Positions 1-11,710 of a stretch of 64,000 bases of DNA are shown here, piece by piece. The DNA lies in the NCBI GenBank assembly GCA_026214975.1, contig CM047808.1:51376321-51440320 (forward strand). Reading direction: 5' to 3'. A program made the translations under genes and the position numbers. The notes beneath the pieces were generated by a model that ran no database searches, was not told the origin of the DNA, and was given only the letters and a program-made list of their open reading frames with translations. Origin of the DNA: Gentiana macrophylla. Taxonomy: Eukaryota; Streptophyta; Magnoliopsida; Gentianales; Gentianaceae. How positions within the stretch are numbered: position 1 is the first letter of the stretch; each line of letters starts with the position of its first letter.

Positions 1-393
1 ACCCTGACTGACCTAGATAATGCGGCAAAATCAGTTTCGTGTTCCACAAGTCCTCGGTTTATCAGACCTAACCCTTGGTAAACCGAGCCGGCTTTTCTTC
101 TTTTTCTTCAGCAGATTTCTTCTTGGACTTTAATCACTTGGCCCAATATACTTCTATTGATCCAGATCCATTCTCCAATGCTCCAGATTCGGTACATCCA
201 ATAAAACACATAAAATGAGACAAAACAGTACCAAATCTTTGGGAAAATAACATAGATGCAGAATTATGATCCTAGAAACACTCACATAGAATTTAATATA
301 TATTCAATGTAATAACGAGCCTATTTATCCTCTCTTGAGCAGAATTTGGGGTAAATAAGGGTATAATTATTGGTACCATTTAGAGCGTTATCA
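1..393 (-). repeat. Right end of an LTR of Athila-like element A1 (3' LTR, cut by window edge)
   Basis: The block ends in ...TTATCA and is followed directly by a C-rich tract and the motif cttagcttttgatcgtcccg. The same arrangement borders the LTR of A2 near 47948. Read on the minus strand, the LTR would begin TGATAACGC and be preceded by a purine-rich tract, as expected for a 3' LTR. Positions 41-95 hold an inverted pair built on CTCGGTTTA / TAAACCGAG. The other LTR end lies outside the window. Confidence 0.7.
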
Positions 394-408
394 ACTACCC
401 CCCACTTA
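394..408 (-). other. Polypurine tract of element A1
   Basis: On the minus strand this reads TAAGTGGGGGGTAGT and abuts the LTR end at 393. This is the position and composition of the plus-strand priming site of an LTR retrotransposon. The equivalent site of A2 is at 47948-47963. Confidence 0.7.
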
Positions 409-1602
409 GCTTTTGATCGTCCCGAGCAAAAAGGCAAAAAAGAAAACAACACTCGGATCAGTATACAAGTTAATTAAAAACAACTATGCCTCACAAAGTC
501 AAGATCAAGATCATGCCACTCATATCCATCAGTAACGCATTAAACACCATTCACGTTAGCAGCCAATGTGTGTGTGCAATAACTTTCACAACAGCTTAGT
601 AATGTAGACAATCTCACATTACATCAGCCCATAGTCGAACTAACCAGTCTCGAACATGCTATTTATTAATTAATTAAGCTGGAAAGGTGGATCAAGAACC
701 GAGTATATATTACTCTTAGGCTCGCGTTTATCGGTCTATGCAAAAGTCGTACGTCTTACGCTCCATCGACTCAAATGTTTGCCAAAGAGATTAGAGATGT
801 ATATATTTCAATGCACTTCTCTTTCTTGGTGGGTGAACTCTCAATGATTTAGCTATCCTCACGGCCCCACTCATGATAAACTACCGAATCCGGAATTCCT
901 TTGACTTTATAAGTGTTGGTGAAACATAATTTGGGACGAAGCCAGGGTCAAATCTAGTCAAAGCAATATGCTATCGACTACACACCAAGGGAAGTGAGTT
1001 ACACGTGCTTAAAATGGTGGCTCATAACAGAATATGCGCTTAATACGCTACTACTTCAGAAGTGGGCACTCATTTCACTCGTACAAAGTAAAACAAACAT
1101 GAAGTCAATTAACTCAAAAAGATCAAAGATATCATAATTTTGTCGAAATTTTATCGAAATGAGTCAAAATCTAAGTGGTGAATGATGCATCAAAGAGAAT
1201 CAAGATAATCACACAATTCACGGAATATAGTGCTAAAAAACTAAGTGATGTTCCTTGCCCCCCACTTAATCGAAACATCGTCCTCAATGTGTAAGATGAA
1301 AAATGAAAAACGAAAAGGAACTTAGCTTTGGCTAAGGGTGGAACCAAATAATAATCGGATCGTCGTACAAATCATCGGGCTCGTGTAAGTAATCCTTGAA
1401 GAATCTATGCTAAGTATCTCAAACAAACCAAGAAGAATAATGGTGACAAAAAACTATATAATCAAATTGCGGCAGCAAAATAGAAAATAATTAACTCCAA
1501 AACAAATTAAGCCATCAAAATGATTAATAAATGTCCGCTACATCAACTAGATAGAAAAATAAAAACAAGAAAATGGAAAACAACAATAAAAATAAGTAAA
1601 AA
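409..1602 (-). other. Non-coding 3' spacer of element A1 with a second purine tract
   Basis: I see no gene here. Positions 1252-1290 read on the minus strand as a GAGGACGATGTTTCG...TTAAGTGGGGGG motif, a sequence commonly found downstream of the last gene in Athila-type elements. A2 has the same motif at 49002-49040. Both elements therefore carry an internal purine tract 0.9-1.1 kb before the LTR-adjacent one. Confidence 0.55.
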
Positions 1603-2541
1603 CTAGTCATCATCAGAACACCCCTCTAAGTCATCTCTAGGCTCAAAACCGGGAGGAGATGCAAAACTTGAGGCAGCAGTGGCCGAAGAAGAGGCTCGGT
1701 GATGTGGGCCAGTCCTAGGTGGTGGGGTCGATGGTGGTACGCCAAAGAAGTCTATAATCCAATCCATTTTGCGATGCAAACTCGCAATCTCTCGTGAGTG
1801 CTCCTCTAGCATAGCTCTCTGAGTCTGGGGTGCTCCAAGGACCGGAGTACGCTCCCTCTCAGCTCTCTGACCAACCCATCTTGGTACTCTTTGAACCGAC
1901 TGCGAACTGATCATCGGCTCAGGGTCTTCCCAATCATCACTGACGAGAATTTTCACCTCGTCCTCCAAAGCAAACATGGCAATCATCGGCATGTATGGTA
2001 ACAGCTCGCGCTCAGATGTGGCGGCAAGCTCGTGAATACGGCTATGCATCAGATCCCTACTCCAGATAAAAAATCAACTCCGCCTTCTTGGTGGTGACGA
2101 AAACCGTGTGCTTGGTCGATAGAAGGCGGGCACAAACAAATCTGTTAACCATCTTCCGATCCCAGCATAATTCATTCTCTAGGAAGATGGTAGGGGCTCC
2201 AGCAGGATTGCGCTCCATTGCACCCCGAAATACTTAGCTTTCATGTTCATCCTTTCTAAATCTTCAATGTTGCTCGAGGATGTGTACTCATCCGAGCCCA
2301 TCGATGGATTTTGAACCCCAAAATGAGCATTGATCCGCTCAATAGAAAAATCAATCTTAACACCACGGACCATAGCATAAGTGGCTCCGGGATTATGCGA
2401 AACATAAGGATAGAATTCCCTTACCACCGTGGCGTTGAACCGTGTCAGTGCCTCGGCCATATCCAAAATATCTTGCTCTTGTAAGGCTCGGGGCAAGGTT
2501 GATCCGCAATCGTCCAACTCTACCCCTCGTTCTCGAGCCAC
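1603..2541 (-). pseudogene. Broken env-like / 'putative plant transposon protein' gene of A1
   Basis: Two minus-strand reading frames follow one another. The first (2541-2179) holds a segment with VVREFYPYV and MVRGVKIDFSIERIN, which matches the architecture of the A2 gene at 50940 (LVREFYANC, VVRGVEVPFTPEVIN). This is the family annotated as 'putative plant transposon protein' (recalled as Pfam Transposase_32). The second (2049-1603) gives a proline- and serine-rich acidic tail ending EGCSDDD. The frames do not join, so the gene is frameshifted around 2050-2180. It sits where an env-like gene lies in Athila elements, after pol and before the 3' LTR. Its function in retrotransposons is not established. 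No signal peptide or membrane segment is evident. Confidence 0.65.
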
Positions 2542-2733
2542 TGGTCTTACGTTCCAATGCCTTCGGAACGACTCGTAGATCTCTAATTAATGGAATTGCT
2601 CAATCCCGTAAATCAAGGGATTACCATCTCCGTATGTGCTTTGATAACCACTGGGACGAACAAATGATCGGCTACACTTGGGACCCATCCTGGATTATAA
2701 CAGAACCTGATAGTGAAGCTTTTTCGGAAAAAG

Positions 2734-2773
2734 GTACCTCGGTAAACCGGAAGGTACTTCCGATTTACCGGAC
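2734..2773. repeat. CTCGGTAAACCGG inverted motif cluster of A1
   Basis: Two imperfect palindromes, cctcggtaaaccgg and ttccgatttaccgga, lie side by side. The same core occurs in the A1 LTR at 41-95. A2 shows a similar distribution of an unrelated motif, in its LTR and upstream of its env-like gene. Confidence 0.5.
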
Positions 2774-3240
2774 TAATTTTTTCTAATTTCTTTCTAGACC
2801 ATGCCTCTGCTAATAAAAGATGAAGAACTGCAGCACCTCACTAGCACAGTAGCACTAGACAACAACAGGGTGAAGAAAATGGGTGTTTTGGTTGGTGGTG
2901 GTTTGGTGGTGATAGTGGTGGTGATGGTGGCTGACTGAATTGGAGAAGAAAAAGAAATGGGAGAAGATTGGTGATTTAAGGAGAAGATGGTAGATGGAAT
3001 GATGATAATGGTGGTGAATGGGTGGTTTAAATAGGAGAAATGAGTGAAGGTGGAAGGATTTAGTGGGATAGTGGGTAGAGAAGTAATTTGGGTGATAGAT
3101 TTGAGGAGGTGATTGATGGGATTGAGATGTAGTTATGGTGGAGCGTTGGAAAGGATGAAAATTTTGAAAATAGGGGAAAACGGGACGGTTTATGCTGACT
3201 GGTGGTGCCTGGTGCAATGTGTGTCCTCCACGTCTATAAA
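2774..3240 (-). other. Non-coding leader of the A1 env-like gene
   Basis: There is no convincing gene. Long open frames arise here from low-complexity ggtggtgatggtgg sequence (2890-3020). A TATA-like CCTATTTAAA is present on the minus strand at 3026-3035, about 490 bases before the start of the readable env-like frame. The right limit of A1 cannot be fixed. Confidence 0.3.
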
Positions 3241-3957
3241 TTCAGCTTTACAAACTGACGTTCAGAAATCATGAGTTAGGACAACAAAATGTTCAAACAT
3301 GCAAATGAAACAAACTGCAGACTAAAACTGCGTATATGATTAACAGAAGATCAAGAGTCAACTGAAAATCAAATCAGAGTGCAAAATCCACACTTAGGCA
3401 ACTACCAGATTCAATCTTTTAGTACTAATGATCTTAGAATAGAGGTGCTACAAATTAATCTTACAAAACAGCAACAATCAAAAACAATTTACTAAAGCAG
3501 TAATTCAGGTATCTGATTGAGTACCTTCAAAGGAAGAACACTAAAATAGAATACCACATGTTGATGTTGAGTTCCATGTGTATAGCTTAGCCAGTCCACA
3601 AGCTATACACATTCCAACTAAGAATCCAACCAATTTCTTAACACTTCAGGAAAGTGTAAGAACTGAACCACAGACTTCTAAGCCTTTCAAAATCGTAGAA
3701 CAGAAAAAGGGCTTTTGAAAGTATAGAAAATGTAGGCTGCTTATGTTCAACTGATGCAATCCTTTTTCACTGTAAGTGACTATTTATAGGACTTGGGGGG
3801 TAAAGAACCCTAAACCTTTTAAGTGTGAAACCAAAATTTACATTCTGAAGCCAAGGCATATATGATATATCCGGAAAAGTCAAGTTAGGAAGGTTTGGAG
3901 TGTATTAACATGTAATTCATGTCTAGGTGCCGCCAGGCCAATCATTTACAGGAAATA
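3241..3957. other. Unassigned flank of element B
   Basis: No gene is visible. A minus-strand CTATAAATAG near 3780-3789 followed by transcribed-looking sequence suggests another LTR promoter. No partner LTR could be found, and the sequence is interrupted by element B at 3958. Confidence 0.3.
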
Positions 3958-5739
3958 TGTTGGAAGTAGCGCCCGAAAGACAATTTATGTAAGTGTTTTT
4001 ATAATCAATAAATGACAGATTTATTCTCATCTTATTATTTGTTTTGTGCTTATATATTAAAAACTGCTAAAAACCCCAAGTTGTATCATATGTAGCCATA
4101 TAAGTTAGTATGTGTCACACGTGAGGATTAAGTTTATGGTGATACACTTGAACTATTAGTCCATAGTGAACTTAATCAAAGTATGGGGTCTATTGATTAA
4201 ACCACCATTAATGCACCCAAAACACTTTAAGGTGTGACCGTCTTATCCGCACCGTCGATATTGGTTATCTAAGTGGGGTATTTATATATGATGTAGTCAT
4301 ATAGGACTGGATCGATTTAATCTGCATTTCTCATATAATTCCGTGATTGAGAAATCTTATTAAATCACAAGATAATCATATATGGATTAACCTTAATCCG
4401 GAAGTGATTGCATACTCCTACTTGTTTCAAGATAGGGTTTGATGTGTTCGTTAAGGATTGCTAAGAGGCGCGGTCCAAATCACTTTCATGTTAGCACTAT
4501 TCTGGAATGAGTGAGGAGTGTGTGTCTCACAGATATGGAATCCATTCCATCCTGTGGAAAGTAGAAATACAATCCCCTTATTTGTTAATCCTAGAAACTG
4601 ATCGATCGGCCGAGTTCATATTGGTTATGAACTAATTGATCACTAGTGGGTTAATGGTAAATAAGGATAAGATGTAATGAAGAAGGTCTAGGGAAATATT
4701 CCCGCTTCATTACGGATAGTCTATGGAGGGTTAGTCTGTATGTAATAATTATATCAATGGACACTTATTTACCGGAAGCTTTGAGAATAAGTTATATCTA
4801 TAATTGATAGAGTTCAGTTTCAGATTTATGGTGGCGTAATTCCGGAATTAATAAGTTGAGTAGAAATGTTCTGTTCGATTAATATTTTATTCAATTTATT
4901 GTAGCTATTGGTTATAGGTCCATGGTCCCCGGGTTGGCTCCTAACACGCGAGTATTTTCTCATTTTGTGGAACCTCAAAAATATATTAAATAGTTGGTCT
5001 ATTTAATGAATATGCGAATATTATTTATTTGGTAAATAATATGTAAAATAAAAAAGACATTTTCTAATAAAATTAATGGCAAAGGTGGCACCATATATGT
5101 TGAGTAAATTAGGTAAAGAAATTTTCCTAGATTATGTCACATTTGTAATTAATTAATTATTTATTTGTTAGATAATTAATGGAAAAAAATATGAGATTGA
5201 TTTTATCTCTTTTATGAGAATTATCTCTTTTTTTATGGCAAATATCTTTTCCTTATGGAAAACGGTAATTGTATTGTGAAAATGATAACTATCTCTTGAC
5301 TAGTTAATTTCCTATAAAAAGAGAGTTCCTCGCAATACAATATAACAATCACAATTTGCGCCACACTTAATAAAAAGAAAAGAAAAATTATTTTCTTGTT
5401 TTACCCATTCGGAAGAAGAAAAACTTGGAGTTTTTCTTGAGCATATTCAAAGAGGTTTTGCTACGAGGATCGACGTCCACCAGTCATCGTTTGGAGATAC
5501 AATCCGGAAGATTGTGGCTTCTCTCTTGTCGATTACGGCTCTTTCTTCTATTGGGTAAATCTTCAACCTTCTCGTAGTTATGTTAATTAATTATGTGGAT
5601 TAAATCGTGGTAAAATCGAATGTGAATTTAATTCGTAGCTTCCGTTGTACATGATCGAGCGTCTCGATCGGTGCTGTGAATCTGATCTGATGATCCAATT
5701 ATGGATCGGATCTGGATTCGGGTTTATGTATATCCAGCA
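3958..5739 (+). repeat. 5' LTR of element B
   Basis: 1782 bp, from TGTTGGAAG to TATCCAGCA. It aligns along its whole length with 17287-19059. It is distantly related to the solo LTR at 56466-58183 (opposite strand), which shares the start TGTT(G/A)GG.GTAG.GCCCGAAAGACAATTT and the segment GTTTGATGTGTT.GTTA. Confidence 0.92.
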
Positions 5740-5741
5740 TG

Positions 5742-5753
5742 TGGTATCAGAGA
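5742..5753 (+). other. Primer binding site of element B (initiator tRNA-Met)
   Basis: TGGTATCAGAGA begins two bases after the LTR end and matches the usual copia priming sequence TGGTATCAGAGC at 11 of 12 positions. Confidence 0.85.
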
Positions 5754-6029
5754 CAGGTTAAAGCCATTTTGTGATCTTGATTGCATAATTAATTAATAAG
5801 GAGTCGAATTGAATAAAAATTGCATCTATTATATGTTTATTATATATATGCATGGTTGAATGTTCTTGGTTGACGAGATGAACTGGGGTTGGTACTTGTT
5901 ACCATTAGATCTATTGTAAACCCAAATTTTTTGGGTGTAGGAAATTATGTAATTTATTTATTGTAATTTAATTTCCTAGTAGTTAAATTTATATTCAAAT
6001 CGGCGCCAGTGTTGTATTTATTTGATATT

Positions 6030-6120
6030 TCGAAGAACATCAACAAGAAAAAGGTAGCAGAGCGGTGGTAAAGATTCGAAGAACATCAACAAGAAAAGGT
6101 AGCAGCGCGGTGGTAAAGAT
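6030..6120 (+). repeat. Two-copy 45/46-bp tandem repeat
   Basis: A unit beginning tcgaagaacatcaacaag and ending cggtggtaaagat occurs at 6030-6075 and 6076-6120 with one base of length difference. It lies in the untranslated leader of element B. Confidence 0.9.
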
Positions 6121-6221
6121 AGGGTTTCAGATCATGTAGACCATGGTTTGATTCCTCTTGATGTGTTTTTATCAATTTTTTCCCAGAAAGGTTGCAGTTT
6201 TATAAATAAATAAAAAATTTG

Positions 6222-6293
6222 TAGCAACTGGGATTCGAACCCAGGCTGCCACGGTAGAAGAAGGCCATGCAAACCAACTCTGCTGGGAGGCGG
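6222..6293 (-). other. tRNA-like sequence (box A/box B)
   Basis: The minus strand shows an A-box-like CCCAGCAGAGTTGG (6274-6287) and a perfect B box GGTTCGAATCC (6231-6241). The B box sits in a 5-bp stem CTGGG/CCCAG, as in a T arm, and total length is about 72 nt. The would-be acceptor ends do not pair, so this is a tRNA relic or SINE head rather than a working tRNA gene. Confidence 0.45.
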
Positions 6294-6770
6294 CCTGTCA
6301 ATGGAACAGACCAGATAATAGTTATACAGAGCGGCGGTAGGATCTGATTAAAGATTAGAAAATCCTTTCAACGTAGGGTTTATTTTATTATTTAGTTATT
6401 TATACATTAGGTACCAACGGTCCATCTCAATGATTTAATTTTTGCATTTATTTTCTCTTGTGATTATTTGTGTGATATAACCATGACATGCATCATATTC
6501 ATGAATTCCACTCCTAGCATATGCATACATGTAGAAAAATTAATTTTGGCATTAATTAGACATGTATGAAAACAATAATTAATTTAGATTAAGAATAAAT
6601 TAAATTAATTAAAGGAAACAGAATTTTATCTTGATATAAAATTCACATGATATAAATAAAATTTACTTGGTAATTTGTTTTTGAGATCTAAAATTCTTTG
6701 AGAATTTCGATTATGTAGTGTCTACATAAATAGGATCACTACAAGAAAATTGAGTTTTAATGAGGGAAAA

Positions 6771-7074
6771 TCCGGTCATTAAAAGTCACTTTCCCGTCAT
6801 GAAAGACTTTTAATGACGGGAAATTTACTCTCATCGCCCCTAGTTACTGCTTCTCTATATAAAGGTCAATAATGAGAGTAAAACGATCCCGTGGCTATTG
6901 CTATTCCTCATTAGTGATGGGTATTTTACTCTCATTAAAAACTATCAATCATGACGGGACCGTTTACTCTCATTATCTACCTTTACATAGAGAGGCAATA
7001 ACGAGGGGGCGATGAGAGTAAATTTCCCGTCATTAAAAGTCTTCGTGACAGGAAAGTGACTTTTAATGACCGGA
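6771..7074. repeat. Foldback subterminal repeat of the CACTA element
   Basis: Arm 6771-6892 is the near-perfect inverse of arm 6950-7074. Both contain TCCGGTCATTAAAAGTCAC and an ATTTACTCTCATCGCCCC-type segment. Folding would give stems of about 120 bp around a loop of roughly 55 bases. Confidence 0.85.
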
Positions 7075-7091
7075 TTCCCCCTCGTCAAATA

Positions 7092-9362
7092 TTTGAAACG
7101 ATAGTATATACCCTCATTGTACGTAAACCAAACTCTCACTAAATCGTGATTCAATGATGACTCATCCCATCACCATCAAGCAAAATAAAACACATTACTA
7201 AATGAAAAGTAAGTTGTCAAATATTGAAAAACAATCCATAAGCATAAATAACAAAACTCTTGAATCACTAGAACAAAAGTGAGAAAAAACTACTTTTATA
7301 CAAGAAAACGTCATAAATACGTATCTTAAGTCCAACCATATCCATGTTAGTATATGATATCTTCTGTTATTTTCCATCCATTATTCTAGAATAAAACACT
7401 AACACTAGGCATGTGCACACTACTAAATCAAGAAAGGTACTATGTATAAGTATAATAAGAACGGAAAACAACCCATTAAAACGAAAGCACATTTAATGAG
7501 AATATGTTAAATGAATGTTATAGCGACATTTTACTAACCAAAATAATAAAAGATCATGAACTTCAAATTCACTCTCCAAGTCGGTGCTTGATAGTATCGC
7601 TTTTCCATTCCTTTACCGCGGATGTTAGGCCGACGCTATTTTTGCTTTCAACCAAATGTTGCTTTAGCCACCATGTGTCACTGCTTTATAGTAACGCAAA
7701 GAACTGTACAGAAGTTCAAATTAATATGTGAAAGCTTGGAAATGGCTCAACCAAATAACAATGAATCACATCAACAAACAAAAATGATGAGCCAAGCAAG
7801 AAAATAGTAAAGACAAGCACTTCTGCATTTCTCACCTCATGAGGTACTTCACAGCACCAAATAAAAAAATTAAGAAGCAAGATATATTTCACTATTGGAA
7901 CACAAAGCAGGGAAAAAAAACCTCACAAAGCCCAAGAAAAACGAAATCACGTTGATAACTAGTAACTTTACTCTTATGCAGGAGCATACATTAGATACTT
8001 TGAAACATAACTGTTTTGCTGGTGGCCTACATGAGATATACTTTGAAGGGTGACCTCTAAAACTATAAATCATCATCACAGCTAAAAAATTCAGCTTGAA
8101 TAAAATTTATAAAAAGATGGTTCACAAAACATAAAGTTGAATAAAAAAACAAGCTTCAATAAGAAAGATCAGTGGTTCTTTTTTATGCCCAATATGTTTG
8201 TACCTACACATATAAAGAGCCGGATTGAGATACCAAGAAACAAGAATCGTACGTTATGCACAGAGCAAGTAGGCAGAATAGAAAAGAAAAGGCTATTACA
8301 ACTAAGTAAATGTAACAATCACATAAGTCCAACATTTGGAATTATTAGCTCGAGAATACTTATAACCACCCAAGAATTTTCAATAGCAGCTTAACAACAA
8401 AATGCAATTTGCTCAAATATATGTTTAAACACCCAAGTATTTTCAATAGCATTTTATATTGGAAAGACAAAAAAACCCTGCAGTAACAAAACAAAGGTTC
8501 AAACAATTCAACCGAGTCTTTCAGAAAGATTCACCTAACTTTCATCCTCAAGAAAATCAACACCATGAAATCAAAATTTGTCAAAGATTGAGAAGTACAA
8601 TGAATGCCAAACAGAATAACAGAATATCCTCTAAATGATAGAAGCATCAAACCTAGTGGAGAAGCAAAATGAAGCATATTCAAACCTGTAGTACCTTTCA
8701 CATTTCCAACACAAGGAATTGCAGGAGAGCACAAAACAGCAGCAGCATTGGTCAAAGTAATATCAACAGGAGGTGTATCATCAAAACAAGCAAAGCGAGA
8801 AATGAAGAACAAGTGTTTGCCACAAAGAGTTCACACCTCAAAACATTAAAGAGCTGAGCAAGGTAGAGAAGTCTCGATCCGATTATCAAGGAAGAACGAC
8901 TGCTGATCACAAGTGTTCGAGAGCTCTACTGACTGACAAACAAAAGCTCTATTACACCGTGTTCGTCAAATGACCAACAAGCTTGCAAGATCACATCAAG
9001 AGTTATTATGCACAACGGATAAGTGTAATACTCAGCAGATCGAGGAGCGACTTGAGGCACGAGAGGTGATTCAAACAAGAAGCAAATGCAAAAAGATGAG
9101 TGCGGATGTACAAAGAGGTACTCAAATGAAATTAATCAAAGATTCAAAGAAGGCGATTCAGTCAAAACTTCAACACAAAGAGAATATGGGGCTGGTTTCA
9201 AACAGCTCAACAAACCAAAGACAAGGAATGAATGACCATATTGACATACATGCATTTGTATGCACACATAAATATGTATGTATATATGTACATAGAGTGA
9301 ACCTTAAGTGGCTTCATCCCATATTAACAACTTGTAAACTATTCATTTAAAGGAACCTGAGG
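7092..9362. other. CACTA interior without an identifiable gene
   Basis: AT-rich sequence with only short open frames. A minus-strand frame at 8812-8531 (segment DTPPVDITLTNAAAVLC) could be an exon of a captured gene, but it has no ATG and I do not recognise it. Confidence 0.4.
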
Positions 9363-9470
9363 AACTATGTGAACCTGAGGAACTATGTGCTGCATAGCCC
9401 ATTCTGGACCGAATTCCTCTGCAAACCGCTTCACATTATTTATAAAGTGACCTCTCTCGATCGAATAAAC
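9363..9470 (-). pseudogene. Captured PP2A-A exon 5 (partial, altered)
   Basis: After an acceptor-like TTATAG at 9471, the minus strand encodes VYSIERGHF, then NNVKRFAEEFGPEWAM and QHIVPQV. This is the next HEAT repeat of the PP2A scaffold subunit after exon 4. The first residues are altered by a one-codon insertion. An 18-bp unit (CACATAGTTCCTCAGGTT) is duplicated at the 3' end, followed by a stop near 9350. This exon is more damaged than the other four, and the capture ends here. Confidence 0.75.
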
Positions 9471-9495
9471 CTATAAGCTTACACAGTTAGTTTTC

Positions 9496-9498
<3 letters not shown>

Positions 9499-9581
<83 letters not shown>
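9499..9581. repeat. (AT)n microsatellite
   Basis: About 41 uninterrupted AT dinucleotides. It lies in the intron between captured PP2A-A exons 4 and 5. Confidence 0.98.
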
Positions 9582-9582
<1 letters not shown>

Positions 9583-9699
9583 CAGTAAAGATCATATGAT
9601 AAGCTTATGAAGTTAAACAGCTACAAGTAACTCTACTTTATTCTATTTAAGAAATGGATCCAAACATAAAACAAAATCAATGTTGATAAACTAACCCAC

Positions 9700-9930
9700 C
9701 TTGCCTTTCAGCCATTGCATACAGAGAGCACCAAGTTTATCATCAAAAAATCCAACACCCAATTGACTAGCTAATAAAGGTATGTACTCAATTATAGCTA
9801 GCCTAACTCTCCAATGTCGATCTTCTGCAAGTTCTACGATAGCTGGCAGAAGGGACTGGGAAAGCAGGTCTATCCCAATAACCTGGATTGTTAGGTGTTA
9901 TACTTCTTAACTGGCTAAACAGAGACGAGC

Positions 9931-9964
<34 letters not shown>

Positions 9965-11301
9965 TCATAGTCGAACTTTCCAAAAAATCAAATAAAAGCA
10001 AGCAACCTAATCTGCAATTTACCAACCTGGTTCACTTGATCAATCTTGCTGATAATATTCAAGCGAACATCGGGAAACTCATCCTTGAGAAGTGAAAGAA
10101 AAATTGGAAGAAGTTGTTCAATTGTAGCATCCTAAAATCAACAGCCAAGAATAGTAAAATTTGTGAACTTTGGCCAGTAAAGATCCAATTCACATTCTGA
10201 GCAAGTCAGCCTATACAACCCAACAATGGTTTTAAACGGAAAAAGAAGAGCTCGAGAAACACATTCCCACTAGGTAGACTTGGCTACATGGACATTTTAT
10301 CTCCATTGCGCACCATTTTATACCATACTCTTCTTCGCAATTCCTATTTCACCCTTTCACAGACTTCAGTCTAATTTTCCCACAAAATCATTGTGGGATA
10401 ACCAACAAATGTTTCACGGTGAACGAAAAGTCATCCCAACCATCCATGTGATTAAATATATAGCTAAAGTACAAATCAATGATCCAGTAAACGAGATATA
10501 TAGTTGATCTTTATCTTATTTAAAAAAAACCCATTACAACTTACAAGTTTATAAGATGGATATATGTTAGCTCAACAACCGTTTAAGTATATAGATAAGG
10601 GTAGCTCACACTAGGCTTATATGGACCACATCTTTCAACAAGTAGCTTTTGTCTTTAGTTTATCGATCCCAGTACGTACAAATAATTCGCAAAACATCAG
10701 CTAATACCACCAAGTGCGAGAAGCTGTTGGTCATGTATGATGAGAGCTTTGTAAATAGATACAGGAAGCAACTTCGTAACCTATTAAATAATAATGAAAA
10801 TTCAAAAAATCCCCACGAACAAAGAGGGGTCTGAGCAATAACTTGCCCTGCTAATCAAATAATCTACGGTGTAGTTTAAGAAATTAAGCCACATCCAATA
10901 CTCAGAAGTAAACGAAGCTGCACACAGTCACACAGCCAATACTTATGCACGAAACTGACGAAAGAAATTCTTACCTTTCCCAAAACAGGTGCCATTCCTA
11001 TTATGACAGAAGCTAAAGCAGAACGAACATGCTGGGATGAATCTGATGACAATTCCTGAAAGAGAAAAATGGCATTTCGTTGGGATTGATTAAAATAAAC
11101 TACTCATGCACCAGATCCTATACAGTGAAATCATCATAAATGTCTAACTAACAGTATACCTTTACACAAGGGAGGATATGCTGGATGGAAAGTTCAAGAC
11201 TCAATATTTTGCAAAACTTGGTGACTTTTCCAGCAACAGCTATACGCACTTCAGCCTCATTATCACGTAGCAGTCGGACATAAACAGGAACCAAATCCAG
11301 T
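9700..11301 (-). pseudogene. Captured fragment of protein phosphatase 2A scaffold (A) subunit gene, exons 1-4 of the capture
   Basis: Minus-strand exons at 11160-11301, 10975-11055, 10027-10131 and 9700-9882 are each bounded by AG acceptors and GT donors and are in one reading frame with no stop. They encode about 170 residues of HEAT repeats. Recognisable landmarks are [58 protein letters not shown] and [19 protein letters not shown]. In the cell the A subunit (587 residues in Arabidopsis) holds the catalytic and B subunits of PP2A together. Only the middle third is here, without the native start or end, inside a CACTA element. It is therefore a transduplicated gene fragment and not the functional locus. 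Introns are retained, so capture was at DNA level. Confidence 0.93.
9933..9960. repeat. (GT)14 microsatellite
   Basis: Uninterrupted GT dinucleotides in the intron between captured PP2A-A exons 3 and 4. Confidence 0.97.
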
Positions 11302-11710
11302 CTAAACAGCACAGAAAAAAAGGAGAGAAATGTCAAAAAAAAGGTAATTACAGACATTTTTTCTGAGCAAAACAACAAAAGGAATGGTGGTGTTATTGAT
11401 AGTATCAAAGAATCTAGTGTATCAGAATTAGGCAAAATCATTTAACAATAAACAAAGAGTGATGCAATGCAAGGAAACATCTTATCATGCTTTGTAGGGA
11501 TGTCAAAAATACTTCTCCAGAGCTCATCATCTTCATGATGTCATCTATATACAAAACTCTAAGCAACATGTAACAGCTTCATTTTTAACCCCTACTTTGC
11601 ATCTATTATGTCTCCTACAACAAGTTTATTCTGATATTAGGCAGAAGCATAAGATCAAAATTGTAGAATGTAAAAGTCTATTATGCTACCAACACATACC
11701 TGAATGATCC

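Noticed and set aside
2855..3217. Minus-strand open frame of 120 codons rich in histidine and proline
   Set aside because: It comes from a low-complexity GGTGGTGATGG stretch and has no domain; likely non-coding leader of A1.
8531..8812. Minus-strand frame with DTPPVDITLTNAAAVLC as a separate gene
   Set aside because: No ATG, no recognised family and no clear splice borders. Kept only as a possible captured exon.
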